Notes under the pieces: generated by a model
What the model was told of the DNA's origin: nothing
The model's database searches: none
Seen by the model: the letters and a program-made list of their open reading frames with translations, nothing else
Made by a program: the position numbers and the translations under genes
DNA from: CAZJYI01 sp964550025
Lineage (GTDB): Bacteria; Verrucomicrobiota; Kiritimatiellia; UBA8416; CAYOBW01
Assembly: GCA_964550025.1 (NCBI GenBank)
Contig: CAZJYI010000011.1
Coordinates: 1 to 64,000 of the forward strand
Direction of reading: 5' to 3'
Length of the DNA stretch: 64,000 nt
Part shown: positions 41,944 through 52,400 of the stretch, piece by piece
How the letters are laid out: each line of letters starts with the position of its first letter
Position numbering within the stretch: the first letter of the stretch is position 1

Positions 41944-42035
41944 GGGGTCAGCCCTCGAATTAATAGTTAACGCGGGGCGGCTCGGTCGGAAGTTGTACTC
42001 TCGTGATGTTAACTATTAATTCGAGGGCTGACCCC
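41944..42035. repeat. Perfect 28-bp inverted repeat, MITE/REP-like element
   Basis: Arms 41944-41971 (starting GGGGTCAGCCC, ending GTTAAC) and 42008-42035 are exact reverse complements around a 36-nt centre. The arm tips contain GGGGTCAG and an AT-rich inner part, reminiscent of palindromes mobilised by REP-associated (Y1/RAYT) transposases. No such transposase is in the window. It lies 20 bp before the LarA-like gene. Confidence 0.9.
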
Positions 42036-42055
42036 GTTAGTGGGAGAGGTATGAC

Positions 42056-43339
42056 ATGCTCTACTACGCCGAAGGTTCAGAAAACGCGCATCTGACCGAT
42101 GATGCGCTGCACGGCGCACTGCACGTCGCGCTCGACCGCATGGGGGCAGAGGACCGGAAACGCGTGCTCGTATTGCCGCCCGATTTCACGCGCCTGCATT
42201 CGCATGCCGGGGTGTTGACGCACCACGCCTGGGACTACTTTGGGGACAGACTGGTGGACATCCTTCCGGCCATCGGCACGCATTATCCCATGACGGATGA
42301 GGAGATTGCGGCGATGTTCCCGGGCGTTCCGCCTACGCTGTTCCGCACTCACGACTGGCGCAACGGCACGGTGACCCTGGGGGAAGTGCCGGCGAGATAC
42401 GTGCGAGAAGTCTCGGAGGGTGCCGTGGACTTTGCCTGGCCCGCCCAGGTCGACCGCCTGCTCGTCGAGGGCGGGCACGACCTGATCCTGTCCATCGGCC
42501 AGGTTGTCCCGCACGAAGTGATCGGCATGGCCAACTACAACAAGAACGTCTTCGTCGGCACGGGCGGACAGGAGGGCATCAACAAGAGCCATTTCGTCGG
42601 CGCGGCGTACGGCATGGAGCGCATCATGGGGCGCGCGGACAATCCCGTGCGGCGGATCCTCAACTACGCTTCGGCACACTTCGCGGCCGACATGCCCATT
42701 GCCTACGTGCACACGGTCGTGCGGCGCGACAGCGACGGGACACTGAAGGTCTGCGGCCTGTTCGTCGGCGACGACCTGGACTGCTTCACCCACGCCGCCG
42801 ACCTTTCCCTCAAAGTCAACTTCGAGATGCTCGACCGCCCGTTGAAGAAGGTGGTTGTCTATCTCGATCCCGGGGAGTTCAAGAGCACCTGGCTGGGGAA
42901 CAAGAGCATCTACCGCACGCGCATGGCCATTGCCGACGGGGGGGAGCTCATCGTCCTCGCGCCGGCGGTCAAGGAGTTTGGCGAAGACCCGACGATCGAC
43001 CGGTTGATTCGCAAGTACGGCTACATCGACACGCCGGGCGTGATGCAAGCCGTCGAGCAGAACGAAGACCTGCAGCAGAACCTCGGAACGGCCGCCCACT
43101 TGATCCACGGTTCGTCGGAGGGACGCTTCTCCATCACCTATTGCCCCGGCGGTCTGACCCGCGAGGAGGTCGAGAGCGTCAACTTCACGTACGGCGATCT
43201 GGACGCCATGCAGGAACGCTACGACCCTGCGAAGCTGAAAGACGGCTTCAACACGATGCACGACGGCGAAGAGATCTTCTACATCTCCAACCCCGCCATC
43301 GGCCTCTGGGCCCACCGCGACCGGTTCGGGGACGGGTGA
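42056..43339 (+). CDS. LarA-like (DUF2088) nickel-pincer racemase family protein
   Basis: 427 residues, ATG 42056 behind GGGAGAGGT. The N-terminal domain has VLVLPPDFTRLHSHAG (the DxTR motif) and AIGTHYPMTDEEIAAMFPGV, with the G-T-H loop typical of LarA. SIGQVVPHEVIGMANYNKNV and GTGGQEGINKSHFVGAAYGM contain the histidine and lysine region that in lactate racemase carries the pyridinium-thioamide nickel cofactor. Other family members act on hydroxy acids or sugar acids. The cofactor-synthesis genes larB, larC and larE are not in the window. The last 60 codons recur in decayed form at 59970-60160. Confidence 0.85.
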   Translation: MLYYAEGSENAHLTDDALHGALHVALDRMGAEDRKRVLVLPPDFTRLHSHAGVLTHHAWDYFGDRLVDILPAIGTHYPMTDEEIAAMFPGVPPTLFRTHDWRNGTVTLGEVPARYVREVSEGAVDFAWPAQVDRLLVEGGHDLILSIGQVVPHEVIGMANYNKNVFVGTGGQEGINKSHFVGAAYGMERIMGRADNPVRRILNYASAHFAADMPIAYVHTVVRRDSDGTLKVCGLFVGDDLDCFTHAADLSLKVNFEMLDRPLKKVVVYLDPGEFKSTWLGNKSIYRTRMAIADGGELIVLAPAVKEFGEDPTIDRLIRKYGYIDTPGVMQAVEQNEDLQQNLGTAAHLIHGSSEGRFSITYCPGGLTREEVESVNFTYGDLDAMQERYDPAKLKDGFNTMHDGEEIFYISNPAIGLWAHRDRFGDG

Positions 43340-43382
43340 TCCTGTCCGAACTCCCGTTCGACCACGGCCGCGCTGCGTTCTG

Positions 43383-46300
43383 CTATCTGACGAGAATCAA
43401 CATGCCCGGTTTCTGCGGTCCCGCGGGGCCGCGGGACAGGAACGAGGCCGGGTCGTTCCCATTGTTGTACTCGGCCATGATCCATGCTTCCGAGCGGGCG
43501 ACATTTGACACGCGGACCTCGTCGACTCCTCCCTCAAAGAAGTAGTTGCCGGCGCCCTCGGTTGCACCGCCTCCGATGCGGAGGGGGCGCGCGGTGTTCA
43601 GTCTCAGCGTGGTAGTCTGCGGCCCCTGGGCAACGCCGTCCACGTAGAAGTGTTTGGTGCCGCCGCTGTAGATCCCGGCGAGGTGTGTCCATCTGCCGTT
43701 GACGGCGGTGGGGCCATTGAGGCCGGTCCATCCGGCGCCGGTTCCGTTCCAGAACGCCCACGTGGCGTTGGGGTCGGCATAGAAGATGTATCCGGACTGC
43801 GGTTCGTTGCGTGACGTGAGTGGCGAACGATGGCTGCTGCCGCCGTCCAGCCTGGCCCAGGCGCTGACCGTCAGCGTGGTCGGATTGAGGTCGGCGCTGA
43901 ACGGCACGTCGATCTTGTGTGCGCTACCCTGGGTGAAGACCTGCGCGGCACCGATCTTGCCGGTCGGTGTTCTGGCCGGAGCGTTGCCGGCTGTTCCGTG
44001 GTGGTTGCCGGGCGTGCTGTCGCGGTAGGGGAAGGCGGATTCGCCCAGGTGCCAGACGCCCTGGTAACTCGCGCTCCATGTCGATCCGTCGGTCGTGTTG
44101 GCCGGAGGCGCTGTCCGGTTCGTGTTGCCCCAGTAGGCCCGGATGACCGTGTCGGGTTTCAGCTCAGGAACCCTGACCCAGACGGTGGATGTGCCGTTCG
44201 TGTCCCAGATGTCGAGCTCGTGGCTGAGGGTCATCCCGCGACTGTCCTGGAACAGCAGGTCATACGCGTCAGGTCGGAGCTGGGTGTAGGCGAAGCCCGC
44301 GATGCCGGTGTCGAACGTGACCAGCGCGGGGAAGTTGGTCAGGGGGGCGGCATTCGTGTAGCCGGGGAATGCGATGGGCATGCTGTGTGTGTAGTTTTTC
44401 GGGTCCGCGTCTGTCTCGAACGTGTCCGCCGGGGTGGCCCAGGCAGCACCGAACGCGTTGGTTGCATGGAACCGGTAGTAGTACAGAGTCTCTGCGTTCA
44501 GCCCGCCCGCCGTTACGGAGACGGCACCCGTGCCGGCGGTCGCGGTGACGGGGATGACTCTCTCCCATGCCGTCGTGGTTCTTCCGCCGTCGGACGTTCC
44601 CAGGAGCACGCTCACCGATGTGGGGGCACTGCCCGTTGAGATGACCGTGCCGTTGAGCTGTGCCGAATCGCCAGTTATGCCGGTTGCGACGTCGTTTTCA
44701 ATGGCCGGTGCGTTGCCTTCCACTTCGCCGTATGTGACGAAGGTGTCATTGGCGCTCAGCGTCAGTTGGCTGGCCTCCAGCCAGGCATCGCTCCGCGCCT
44801 TGCGCGATATCCGGACTTCGTCCATGAGCCCGCGGAAGTAGTTGCCGTACCCCATCTCTCGCCCGAGCAGTACCGTTGTGTTGGGCGCGACATCGATGGG
44901 GCCTGAGCAGGGGAGGTTGGTTTCCACCGACGCGTCCAGCAGGTAGGCGTAGTGGGCACCGTCATAGCGCCAGGCCAGGTGGTACCAGGTGTCCGTGGGC
45001 AGGATGGTCTTGCCGTAGATGTTGCGCAAGACACCGTCGATGATGGTGCGCGAATACATCCTCGTATTGTGCGTCGCACAGCCGATATTGACATCCAGGG
45101 GAGTGGCGGTGCCCAGGTTGACGAAGTGCTGGTAGGCGCCGGCCTGGTCTGATTTTGCGAAGACTTCAACCGTCATGGCATCCATGAAATGCAGCGACGC
45201 GTGTGTGGCTACCGTGGCCCACTGCCCCCCGCCAAACGATTGGGCGCCGCCGGCGAGACCCGTTGCGTCGAGTGTGCCCTGCGACACGGCGTCGTTGCCG
45301 TTGGCGGTCGAGTCGGCAATCGGTGCGTTCCCGCTCAAGTGCCACACGGCCACGTAGTCGTCATCCCAGGTTGATCCGTTGACCGCGTATGCCGGCGGGG
45401 ACGTGATGCGGGGGTTGCCCCACCAGGCCCGGACCTCGGTGTTGCTGGTGAGGGTGGGGATCCTGACCCACACGGCCGATTCGCCGCTGGTGTCCCATCT
45501 CTCGATCTCATGGCTCAACGTGCGTCCGGCCGGGTCCGTGAAGCGCAGGTCATAGCCGTTGTCCGACGTGAACGTACCGTAGCTGAACCCGGAGATCCCG
45601 TCGGAGAGTTTCACAAGGGCCGGAAAGTTCGTGAGCGTCTCTGGCCGGTTGTATCCCGACAGCTCGATGGGGAGGCTGTAGCCGTAGTCGTTCGTATCGA
45701 CGGTCGTCAGGAAGGCGCTCGTGGCGTCGGCCCACACGGCACCGTGTGAGTTCGTGGCGTAGAAGCGATAGTAGTAGGTGGCGCCTTCCGCCAATCCCGT
45801 GATGTTGGTCGAGACCGGGCCGGCCAGCGTGTCGCCGGGGAACGTGTGTTTGGCGCCCCACGCCGTGGGCTGGTCGCCGCCGTCGGCCCCGCCCCAGTAG
45901 ACGCTGACGGTTGCCGGCGCTGCGCCCGTGGCCAGCAGATTGCCACCTAGCACGGCCGATCGAGGGAGTACGGAGGTGGCTGACGCGTTGGCGATGACCG
46001 GAACGTCGCACTGGACAGGTCCGTAGGCGGTGAAAACGTCGTTCGATGCCGATGTCATCCACGTTGCCCAGATCCAATTGGTCGAGCGCGCCGTGGTGGA
46101 AACGCGGATCTCGTCGGTCCAGGCGTGCATGGCTGCGGCGCCCGCGGCGCCAATGGTGTTCATGGGGCAGGCAATCACGGCTGCGTTGGTGGCGACGAGG
46201 GCTGCGTCTACGTAGAGGCGCGCAATGTCGTCAAACTGCCAGACCACGTGGTGCCAGTCCGCGGTAGAGAGGACATAGTCGAATGAGTGGTCGAGTACGC

Positions 46301-47081
46301 CATATTCAGTGTAGCCGACCTTTCCGCCCTGGTGTTGTATGCGAATGGATGCACGGCTGCCGAAGTTGGTGTTCTGATTATCCAGCAGCGCGTCTCCAAT
46401 GCTCTCGCTGCGTTTGTTGATCCAGGCTTCGACGGTGACGGCGTTTGAGATGGATTGACGGCCCAGGACAATGTTGTCGGGCGGGTTGAGGTTATAGTCG
46501 AATCGCTGCGCGCCGTTCACGACGCCGGCGACGTCGTAGTTGCCGCCGCCCGTCCCATTGTAGGCGTTGGTGGTCGCGTCGACGGCATCCTGGCCCTGCA
46601 TGTGCCAGACGGCCTCATAGTTGTCGTTCCAGGTCGAGCCGTTCAGGTCGGAAGGGGCGGGATTGGCGGCGATGGCAGGGTTGCCCCAGTACGCCGTAAT
46701 GGTCGTGTTGTTGGTGAGAACCGGGATGTTCACCCAGACCGTTGACTCGCCGCCGGTGTCCCATGCGTCGACATCGTGGGAGAGGAGAGCCCCCGTCGAG
46801 TCCGCAAAGCGCAAATCGTTGCCCGTGGCGGAAGCGAAGGTGCTGTAGAAGAACCCGGGGAGGTTCTCGCTCAGTCGTACCAGGACAGGGAAGTTGGTCA
46901 GTGGGTCAGGGCGCGAATAGCCGCTGACGGTGACCTCCATGTTACAGGCGTAGTCGTTCACCTGCAGGACTTCCTGCGCGGCTCGGCCCCCGCCCTCCGT
47001 ATCTGCCGCCACGGGCGTCATGGCAAGACGTGAGAGGAGAAGCGGGGTCAGCAGCAGACAAGTGAGAATCCGGAAAGACAT
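43383..47081 (-). CDS. Large exported DUF2341 / LamG / fibronectin-like surface protein A
   Basis: 1232 residues from ATG 47081 behind AAGAGGT; the frame to 47204 adds nothing signal-like. Signal peptide about 1-26 (LLLTPLLLSRLAMTPVAAD). Three modules follow, each DUF2341 (for example YSRPDPLTNFPVLVRLSENL, then AYWGNPAIA, AWWGNPRIT or AYWGNTNRT), then a LamG-type jellyroll ending in a DEVRVS-like strand (MDEVRISRKARSD, VDEVRVSNVARSE). The first two are followed by a fibronectin-III-like domain (GATYYYRFYATNSHGAVWAD, ETLYYYRFHATNAFGAAWAT). The C-terminus GPQKPGMLILVR is short, with no obvious sorting signal. Probably binds carbohydrate at the cell surface. It is divergent from the even larger gene at 47391 and convergent with the LarA-like gene, 43 bp apart. 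Confidence 0.9.
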   Translation of the reverse strand: MSFRILTCLLLTPLLLSRLAMTPVAADTEGGGRAAQEVLQVNDYACNMEVTVSGYSRPDPLTNFPVLVRLSENLPGFFYSTFASATGNDLRFADSTGALLSHDVDAWDTGGESTVWVNIPVLTNNTTITAYWGNPAIAANPAPSDLNGSTWNDNYEAVWHMQGQDAVDATTNAYNGTGGGNYDVAGVVNGAQRFDYNLNPPDNIVLGRQSISNAVTVEAWINKRSESIGDALLDNQNTNFGSRASIRIQHQGGKVGYTEYGVLDHSFDYVLSTADWHHVVWQFDDIARLYVDAALVATNAAVIACPMNTIGAAGAAAMHAWTDEIRVSTTARSTNWIWATWMTSASNDVFTAYGPVQCDVPVIANASATSVLPRSAVLGGNLLATGAAPATVSVYWGGADGGDQPTAWGAKHTFPGDTLAGPVSTNITGLAEGATYYYRFYATNSHGAVWADATSAFLTTVDTNDYGYSLPIELSGYNRPETLTNFPALVKLSDGISGFSYGTFTSDNGYDLRFTDPAGRTLSHEIERWDTSGESAVWVRIPTLTSNTEVRAWWGNPRITSPPAYAVNGSTWDDDYVAVWHLSGNAPIADSTANGNDAVSQGTLDATGLAGGAQSFGGGQWATVATHASLHFMDAMTVEVFAKSDQAGAYQHFVNLGTATPLDVNIGCATHNTRMYSRTIIDGVLRNIYGKTILPTDTWYHLAWRYDGAHYAYLLDASVETNLPCSGPIDVAPNTTVLLGREMGYGNYFRGLMDEVRISRKARSDAWLEASQLTLSANDTFVTYGEVEGNAPAIENDVATGITGDSAQLNGTVISTGSAPTSVSVLLGTSDGGRTTTAWERVIPVTATAGTGAVSVTAGGLNAETLYYYRFHATNAFGAAWATPADTFETDADPKNYTHSMPIAFPGYTNAAPLTNFPALVTFDTGIAGFAYTQLRPDAYDLLFQDSRGMTLSHELDIWDTNGTSTVWVRVPELKPDTVIRAYWGNTNRTAPPANTTDGSTWSASYQGVWHLGESAFPYRDSTPGNHHGTAGNAPARTPTGKIGAAQVFTQGSAHKIDVPFSADLNPTTLTVSAWARLDGGSSHRSPLTSRNEPQSGYIFYADPNATWAFWNGTGAGWTGLNGPTAVNGRWTHLAGIYSGGTKHFYVDGVAQGPQTTTLRLNTARPLRIGGGATEGAGNYFFEGGVDEVRVSNVARSEAWIMAEYNNGNDPASFLSRGPAGPQKPGMLILVR

Positions 47082-47219
47082 GGCATACCTCTTTGTATCA
47101 CATGTGAAACAAACTATGCCGATATCCTGCCGAATCGGGGTCATTGGCTCAAGTCTTTTGTGAATATCCCTTATAAAGGGGGGTGTGAGTCGTACGGAGG
47201 CCACATGGTGACTGATTGA

Positions 47220-47248
47220 TTGACAAGAAGTCGCGTATATGAGACTAT
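47220..47248 (+). promoter_or_regulatory. Candidate promoter in the gap between the two giant genes
   Basis: A consensus TTGACA at 47220-47225 is followed 17 nt later by GACTAT (47243-47248), a poor -10. The 309-bp divergent gap also has the palindromes TCACATGTGA (47098-47107) and CCCTTATAAAGGG (near 47168), possible operators. Nothing else is seen in this gap. Confidence 0.3.
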
Positions 47249-47390
47249 TGCGGCTTGAACTGAGGGAATTGCCGACGACCGTGTAGGGTGAATTCTGACG
47301 ATGCCCGGATGTGGTGCTCCGTGACTTGGCAGGATGCTGCAGGTGGTAGAGCGCTATCCAAGCTCGCTATGAAGTGCGGAGGAATAAGTT

Positions 47391-48746
47391 GTGAAATATA
47401 AACTCGCGTTTACCAGCCTGGTGGTTTTGCTGGGCATGCTGGTCTGCGTGCCCTGTTCGTGGGCGGCGCTGGATCCGGACGACTATGCGGACGGGATGAA
47501 ACTCGCGTTCGGCGGCTACACGAACTCCACGCCTCTGACCAACTTCCCGGCGGCTGTTCGGTTGGACACCTCGATTTCCAGCTTCTCCTACGACAACTTC
47601 ACGTCGACGAACGGCTATGATCTCCGTTTCACGGCCGCGGACGGCGAGACCGTGATTCCGCACGAAATCGAGCACTGGAACACGGGCGGCACCTCGGTGG
47701 TCTGGGTGCAGGTGCCTGTGCTGACGAGTGATGCCGTGATCTATGCGCGCTGGGGCAACGCCGACCACACGACCCCGGCGCCGTACACGACCAACGGGTC
47801 TGCCTGGACAGAAGGGTTCGCCGGGGTGTGGCACATGAACGACGTGCTCACCGACGAAGCCAGCGGCGGCAAGAACCTCGATTCGACCGCCGCTGCCCGC
47901 GACGGAAACCAGTTCGGCAACAGCCGCACGGACGGCGTGCTTGGCGGTTGCCAGAACTTCGACGGCGACGACTACATCCAGATTCCCCACCATTCAGACC
48001 TCAACGGCGGCGTGTTCTCGGCCTGCTTCTGGGCCAAGCGCGCCAGTGGGAACGGTCATGCCGCGCCGATCTCTTCCCGGAAGAACGTCCCCCAGGGCGG
48101 CTACATCGTCTATTCGCAGGGCGGTGTGTGGCAGTTCTGGACCGGCCCGGGCTGGGACCAGTTGAATCCGGTCGCAAACACGCTCGGACAGTGGGAGCAC
48201 ATCACCATCACGTTCGATGGCACGACCAAGCGTATGTACAAAGACGGAAGCCTGGTTGGGGCGAAAGTGCCTGCCTCGTTCAACGTCAATGACACTTTTG
48301 ATCTTCGGATCGCGGCGGGGCAGAACGAGAGCGGACCCAATTTCCGTTTCCCCGGCACGATCGACGAGGTGCGGGTCTCCAACGTGGTGCGTTCGGACGA
48401 CTGGGTCTGGGCGACGGCGGAGAACCAGCGCTCCGGTTCCACGCTGATCACCTACAGCGCGATGCCGGACCCGGCCGACTACGCCCACTGCATGGAGATC
48501 GCCTTCTCGGGCTATACGAATTCGACGCCTCTGACCAACTTCCCGGCCGCAGTCAAGCTGGGGGGAGCGATATCGGGTTTCGACTACGACGGCTTCACTT
48601 CGGCCAGCGGGTACGACCTGCGGTTCGTTGACGAGGGCGGGTTCCTGCTCCGCCATGAGATTGAGCACTGGGACAGCTCGGGGACATCGGTGGCATGGGT
48701 CAAGGTGCCTGTCCTAACGCAGGACGCGGTCATCAAGGCCTACTGA
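47391..48746 (+). CDS. N-terminal part of giant DUF2341/LamG protein B, ended by an in-frame TGA
   Basis: 451 residues from GTG 47391, eight bases after GGAGGAA. Signal peptide about 1-26 (VCVPCSWAALDP). It holds one complete DUF2341 plus LamG module (FGGYTNSTPLTNFPAAVRLD, VIYARWGNADHTTPAP, then SACFWAKRASGNGHAAPISS and TIDEVRVSNVVRSDDWVWAT), then most of a second DUF2341. It stops at TGA 48744-48746 inside the motif AY*GN, where Trp is expected. The frame continues without a shift into the gene starting at 48780, so this is the 5' piece of one ancestral gene (47391-59963). Confidence 0.85.
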   Translation: MKYKLAFTSLVVLLGMLVCVPCSWAALDPDDYADGMKLAFGGYTNSTPLTNFPAAVRLDTSISSFSYDNFTSTNGYDLRFTAADGETVIPHEIEHWNTGGTSVVWVQVPVLTSDAVIYARWGNADHTTPAPYTTNGSAWTEGFAGVWHMNDVLTDEASGGKNLDSTAAARDGNQFGNSRTDGVLGGCQNFDGDDYIQIPHHSDLNGGVFSACFWAKRASGNGHAAPISSRKNVPQGGYIVYSQGGVWQFWTGPGWDQLNPVANTLGQWEHITITFDGTTKRMYKDGSLVGAKVPASFNVNDTFDLRIAAGQNESGPNFRFPGTIDEVRVSNVVRSDDWVWATAENQRSGSTLITYSAMPDPADYAHCMEIAFSGYTNSTPLTNFPAAVKLGGAISGFDYDGFTSASGYDLRFVDEGGFLLRHEIEHWDSSGTSVAWVKVPVLTQDAVIKAY

Positions 48747-49470
48747 GGGAATTCGGCGCACACGTCCGCGGAAGTATGGATGACCAACGGTGCGGTCTGG
48801 ACGGAGGGCTTTGCCGGGGTCTGGCACTTGAACGACACGGTGACGGATGAGGCCAGCGGCGGGACGAATGCGGATTCGACGGCAGCGGGCCGCAACGGCA
48901 CTCAATACGGCAACAGCCGCACCGACGGCGTGGTTGGCGGTTGTCAGAACTTCGACGGCGACGACTACATCCAGATTCCCCACCATTCAGACCTCAACGG
49001 GAGCGTCTTCTCGGCCTGCTTCTGGGCCAGACGCGCCAGTGGGAACGGTCATGCCGCGCCGATCTCGTCGCGGAAGGGCACACCACAGGGCGGCTACATC
49101 GTCTATTCGCAGGGAGGCACCTGGCAATTCTGGACGGGCCCGGGGTGGGACCAGTTGAATCCGGTCGCAAACACGCTCGGGGAGTGGGAACACGTCACCA
49201 TCACCTTCGACGGCACAACCAAGCGTTTCTACAAAGGGGGAACCCTGGAAGGGTCGAAGGTGCCGAGTTCGTACAACGTCAACGACACCTTCGATCTTCG
49301 GATCGCGGCGGGGCAGAACGAGAGCGGACCCAATTTCCGTTTCCCCGGCACGATCGACGAGGTGCGGGTCTCCAACGTGGTGCGTTCGGACGACTGGGTC
49401 TGGGCGACGGCGGAGAACCAACGCAGTGGTTCGACTCTGATGACCTACAGCGTTTTGCTTGACCCGGTCG
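47490..49470 (+). repeat. Tandem in-frame duplication, period 993 bp
   Basis: Module 1 (from about 47490) and module 2 (from about 48483) align with a constant 993-bp offset from 47751 on, after one single-codon indel. The block 48300-48427 equals 49293-49420 without a mismatch, as do several shorter stretches (for example around 47961 and 48954). Confidence 0.9.
48744..48746 (+). other. Premature TGA at a conserved Trp position
   Basis: The duplicate unit has TGG at the equivalent position (47751-47753), and all other DUF2341 copies in both giant genes have Trp there (AYWGN, AWWGN or AYWGD). The reading frame is open on both sides. Confidence 0.9.
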
Positions 49471-52400
49471 ACTATGACCAGCGGCTGAAGATCGAGTTCA
49501 CGGCGTATGACAAGTCGACGCCGCTAACCAACTTTCCGGCGATGGTGAAGCTGGGGAACGCGATCCCCGGGTTCTTGTACGATTCGTTTGCGTCGGGCGA
49601 CGGGTACGACCTGCGCATCACGGCCGACGACGGTGTGACCGTCATTCCGCACGAGCTCGACACATGGGACCCGCCGGGCGATTCAGTGGTGTGGGTGAGG
49701 GTGCCGGTGTTGACGAACGGGGCGGTGGTCTGGGCGTACTGGGGCAATGCCGCGCACACCACGGAACCGGAGTACACCGTCAACGGCAACACGTGGTCGG
49801 AAGGCTATGAGGCGGTCTGGCATATGGGTGGCGCAACGGCAAAGGACTCATCGCCCACGCTGCACGACGGTTCGTTGAGCGGGCCGACATCGGTCAGCAG
49901 CGAGATCGGCAATGCCTTCAGTTTCGACGGCAATGACTCGATCATCTTCTCGCACCACGACAACTACGACTTCCAGTCGGCGATGACGATCGAGGCGTAT
50001 GTCAATACGGACAGTGCCGGGTCCTATCAACATCTCGTCAACCGTGGCGCGGGAGGCGACGTTAACATCGGTTGCGCGTTTCACGATACCAAGATGTACT
50101 CCAGGAACTACATCAGCGGCGCGCTGCTCAATCGCTACGGGTCGAGTACTCTGACGAGTGGCACGTGGAATCACTACACGTGGCGCTATGACGGGGCCAA
50201 CTACGGTTACCTGCTCAATGGCGGCATCGAGACCCAGGAAGTGTACGCGGGGAGTGTAGACCTGGCGGCCAACACGACGTTCCTGGTCGGCCGTGAGATG
50301 GGGTTTGGCAACTACTTCCGCGGCGACATGGACGAGGTGCGCGTGTCGAGCGTGGCGCGGTCGGACGACTGGCTGTATGCGGCGTGGCAAAACCTGGCAT
50401 CGAACGACGTTTTTGTGACCTACAGCACGGCTATCGCCAACGATGACGCGACGGCGATCGCGGCTGACAGCGCGACGCTCAACGGCGTGCTCGGGCTGAC
50501 GGAAGGACTGTCGACGACGGTCAAAGTGTTCTGGGGGACGAGCGATGGGGGTGCGTCCGCGGGTGGCTGGGATCACACCAACACGGTCGGCATCTACGCC
50601 ACGACCCAGGCCGTGCAGTACGCGGCCTCCGGGCTGGCTGCGCGGCAGACGTACTACTACCGTTTCTATGCCACCAACGCCAACGGCGAGGCGTGGGCGG
50701 CATCGCCGATGACCTTTGTCACGCTGCCGACAGACGCGGGCGGGATTGCGCTCTGGTATGCGGCTGACACGCTTGCCGCGAGCGACGGCGACGGGGTGGG
50801 GGTGTGGCGCGATATCTCCGGGAATGGTCGGCATGCCACGCAGTCGAGCGGGGGCGCCGCGCCGCAGTACGTGGCGAGTGCCGTCAACGGCAAGCCGGCG
50901 CTGCGATTCGACGGCAGCAACGACCTGATGCCGTTCGACGGCAGCTTCCTGGCGGGCACGGACTACACCGTGCTGGTGGTCGAGGGACGGCGGTCTGCCA
51001 AGATTTCCAACTACTTCATGGGAGGCACGGGCGCGGCCGCCAATCAGAACCTGCACCTGGGGTATCGCACGGATACCGCGCTCACCCATGACCAGTACGC
51101 CAACGGCTATGACATGACGGTGCCGGGCTATTCGAGCCAGGAGTTCAAGCTGCACATCTTCGTGCACGACGACGGCGCGGGAAAGCGCACCTATACGAAC
51201 GCCGTCCTTGCCGGAACGAGCGCGAACGCGACCGCTCTCACGTCATACGCCGGCGCTGCACTGGGCGCTGCGCGTTCCGGTGCGCCGGTCTACTTTGACG
51301 GCGATCTCGTCGAGATCATGGTCTTCACGCGTGCGCTGAACCTGGGCGAGATGAACAGTCTGGGCGCGTACCTGGGCGACAAGTACGGCATCTCGACAGC
51401 GTACGTCGATGACATCACGCCCGGCGACTTCACCTATCGCATGCGCATCACGTTTGACGGTTACGCAGGCGGCACGACGCTGAGCAACTTCCCGGCCATG
51501 GTGAAGCTGGACGAGGTCAGCAGCACGTTCCAGTACGACCAGATGGCGTTGCCGGACGGCGGCGACCTGCGCTTCACGGATGAGACCGGGACCTACCTGC
51601 TCAATCACCAGATCGATACGTGGAATACCAATGGCGGTTCATTCGTGTGGGTACGTGTCCCGGAGCTGACGGCGAGCACGGTCATATGGGCGTACTGGGG
51701 TAACGGTGCGGCCGGCAGTTTGCCCGCCAACTTCGGCGAAGGCGTGTGGGACACGGACTACCATGGTGTCTGGCATCTCAGTGACGACGACAACGACGCG
51801 ACCGAGTACGGCAACGATGGCACCAATGCCGGAGCGGAGACCAACCTCGGCGCGATCGGTTACAGCCGGCTGTTTGATGGGACCGACCAGATCACCTGTG
51901 GCACGGACAGCAGCCTGAACGGGACCGCCGCGCTCACGATCGAAGCCTGGATCAACCCGAACTACACGTCCGGCGATCGCGGGATCGGCGGAAAGGTCGG
52001 CGCCTACCAGTACAAGCAGCTCAACAGCGGCCTACGGTTCACGACGCCGGGCATTCGCGACCACAACTCGGCCGGCGGCATCCTGTCTTCCGCGGAGTTC
52101 CAGCACGTGGTGGCGACCTTCACGGCTAATACGTCGGGGGGGTGCCGCTTCTACAGGAACGGCTCCTTTGTATCGGCCGTCGACTCGACGGGGATCAACA
52201 GTGGGGCTGGCCAGCAATTCCTGATCGGTAACCTCCAGTGGCCCAACCAGTGGTTCGTCGGCAGCATCGACGAGCTGCGCATGTCGCGGGGCGTGCGGTC
52301 CGATGACTGGCTGCAGGCCACACATGACCAGGTGGCATCACACAGCACATTCGCGACCTACGACACGATGGTGACGGCGGATGCGGCCACGAACATCACG

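Noticed and set aside
48744..48746. TGA read as Trp through an alternative genetic code, or as selenocysteine
   Set aside because: Many genes in the window end in TGA with normal overlaps (thiE/aminotransferase, lipA/lipB, toxin pairs). The expected residue is Trp, not Cys, and no SECIS-like hairpin was evident next to the codon.
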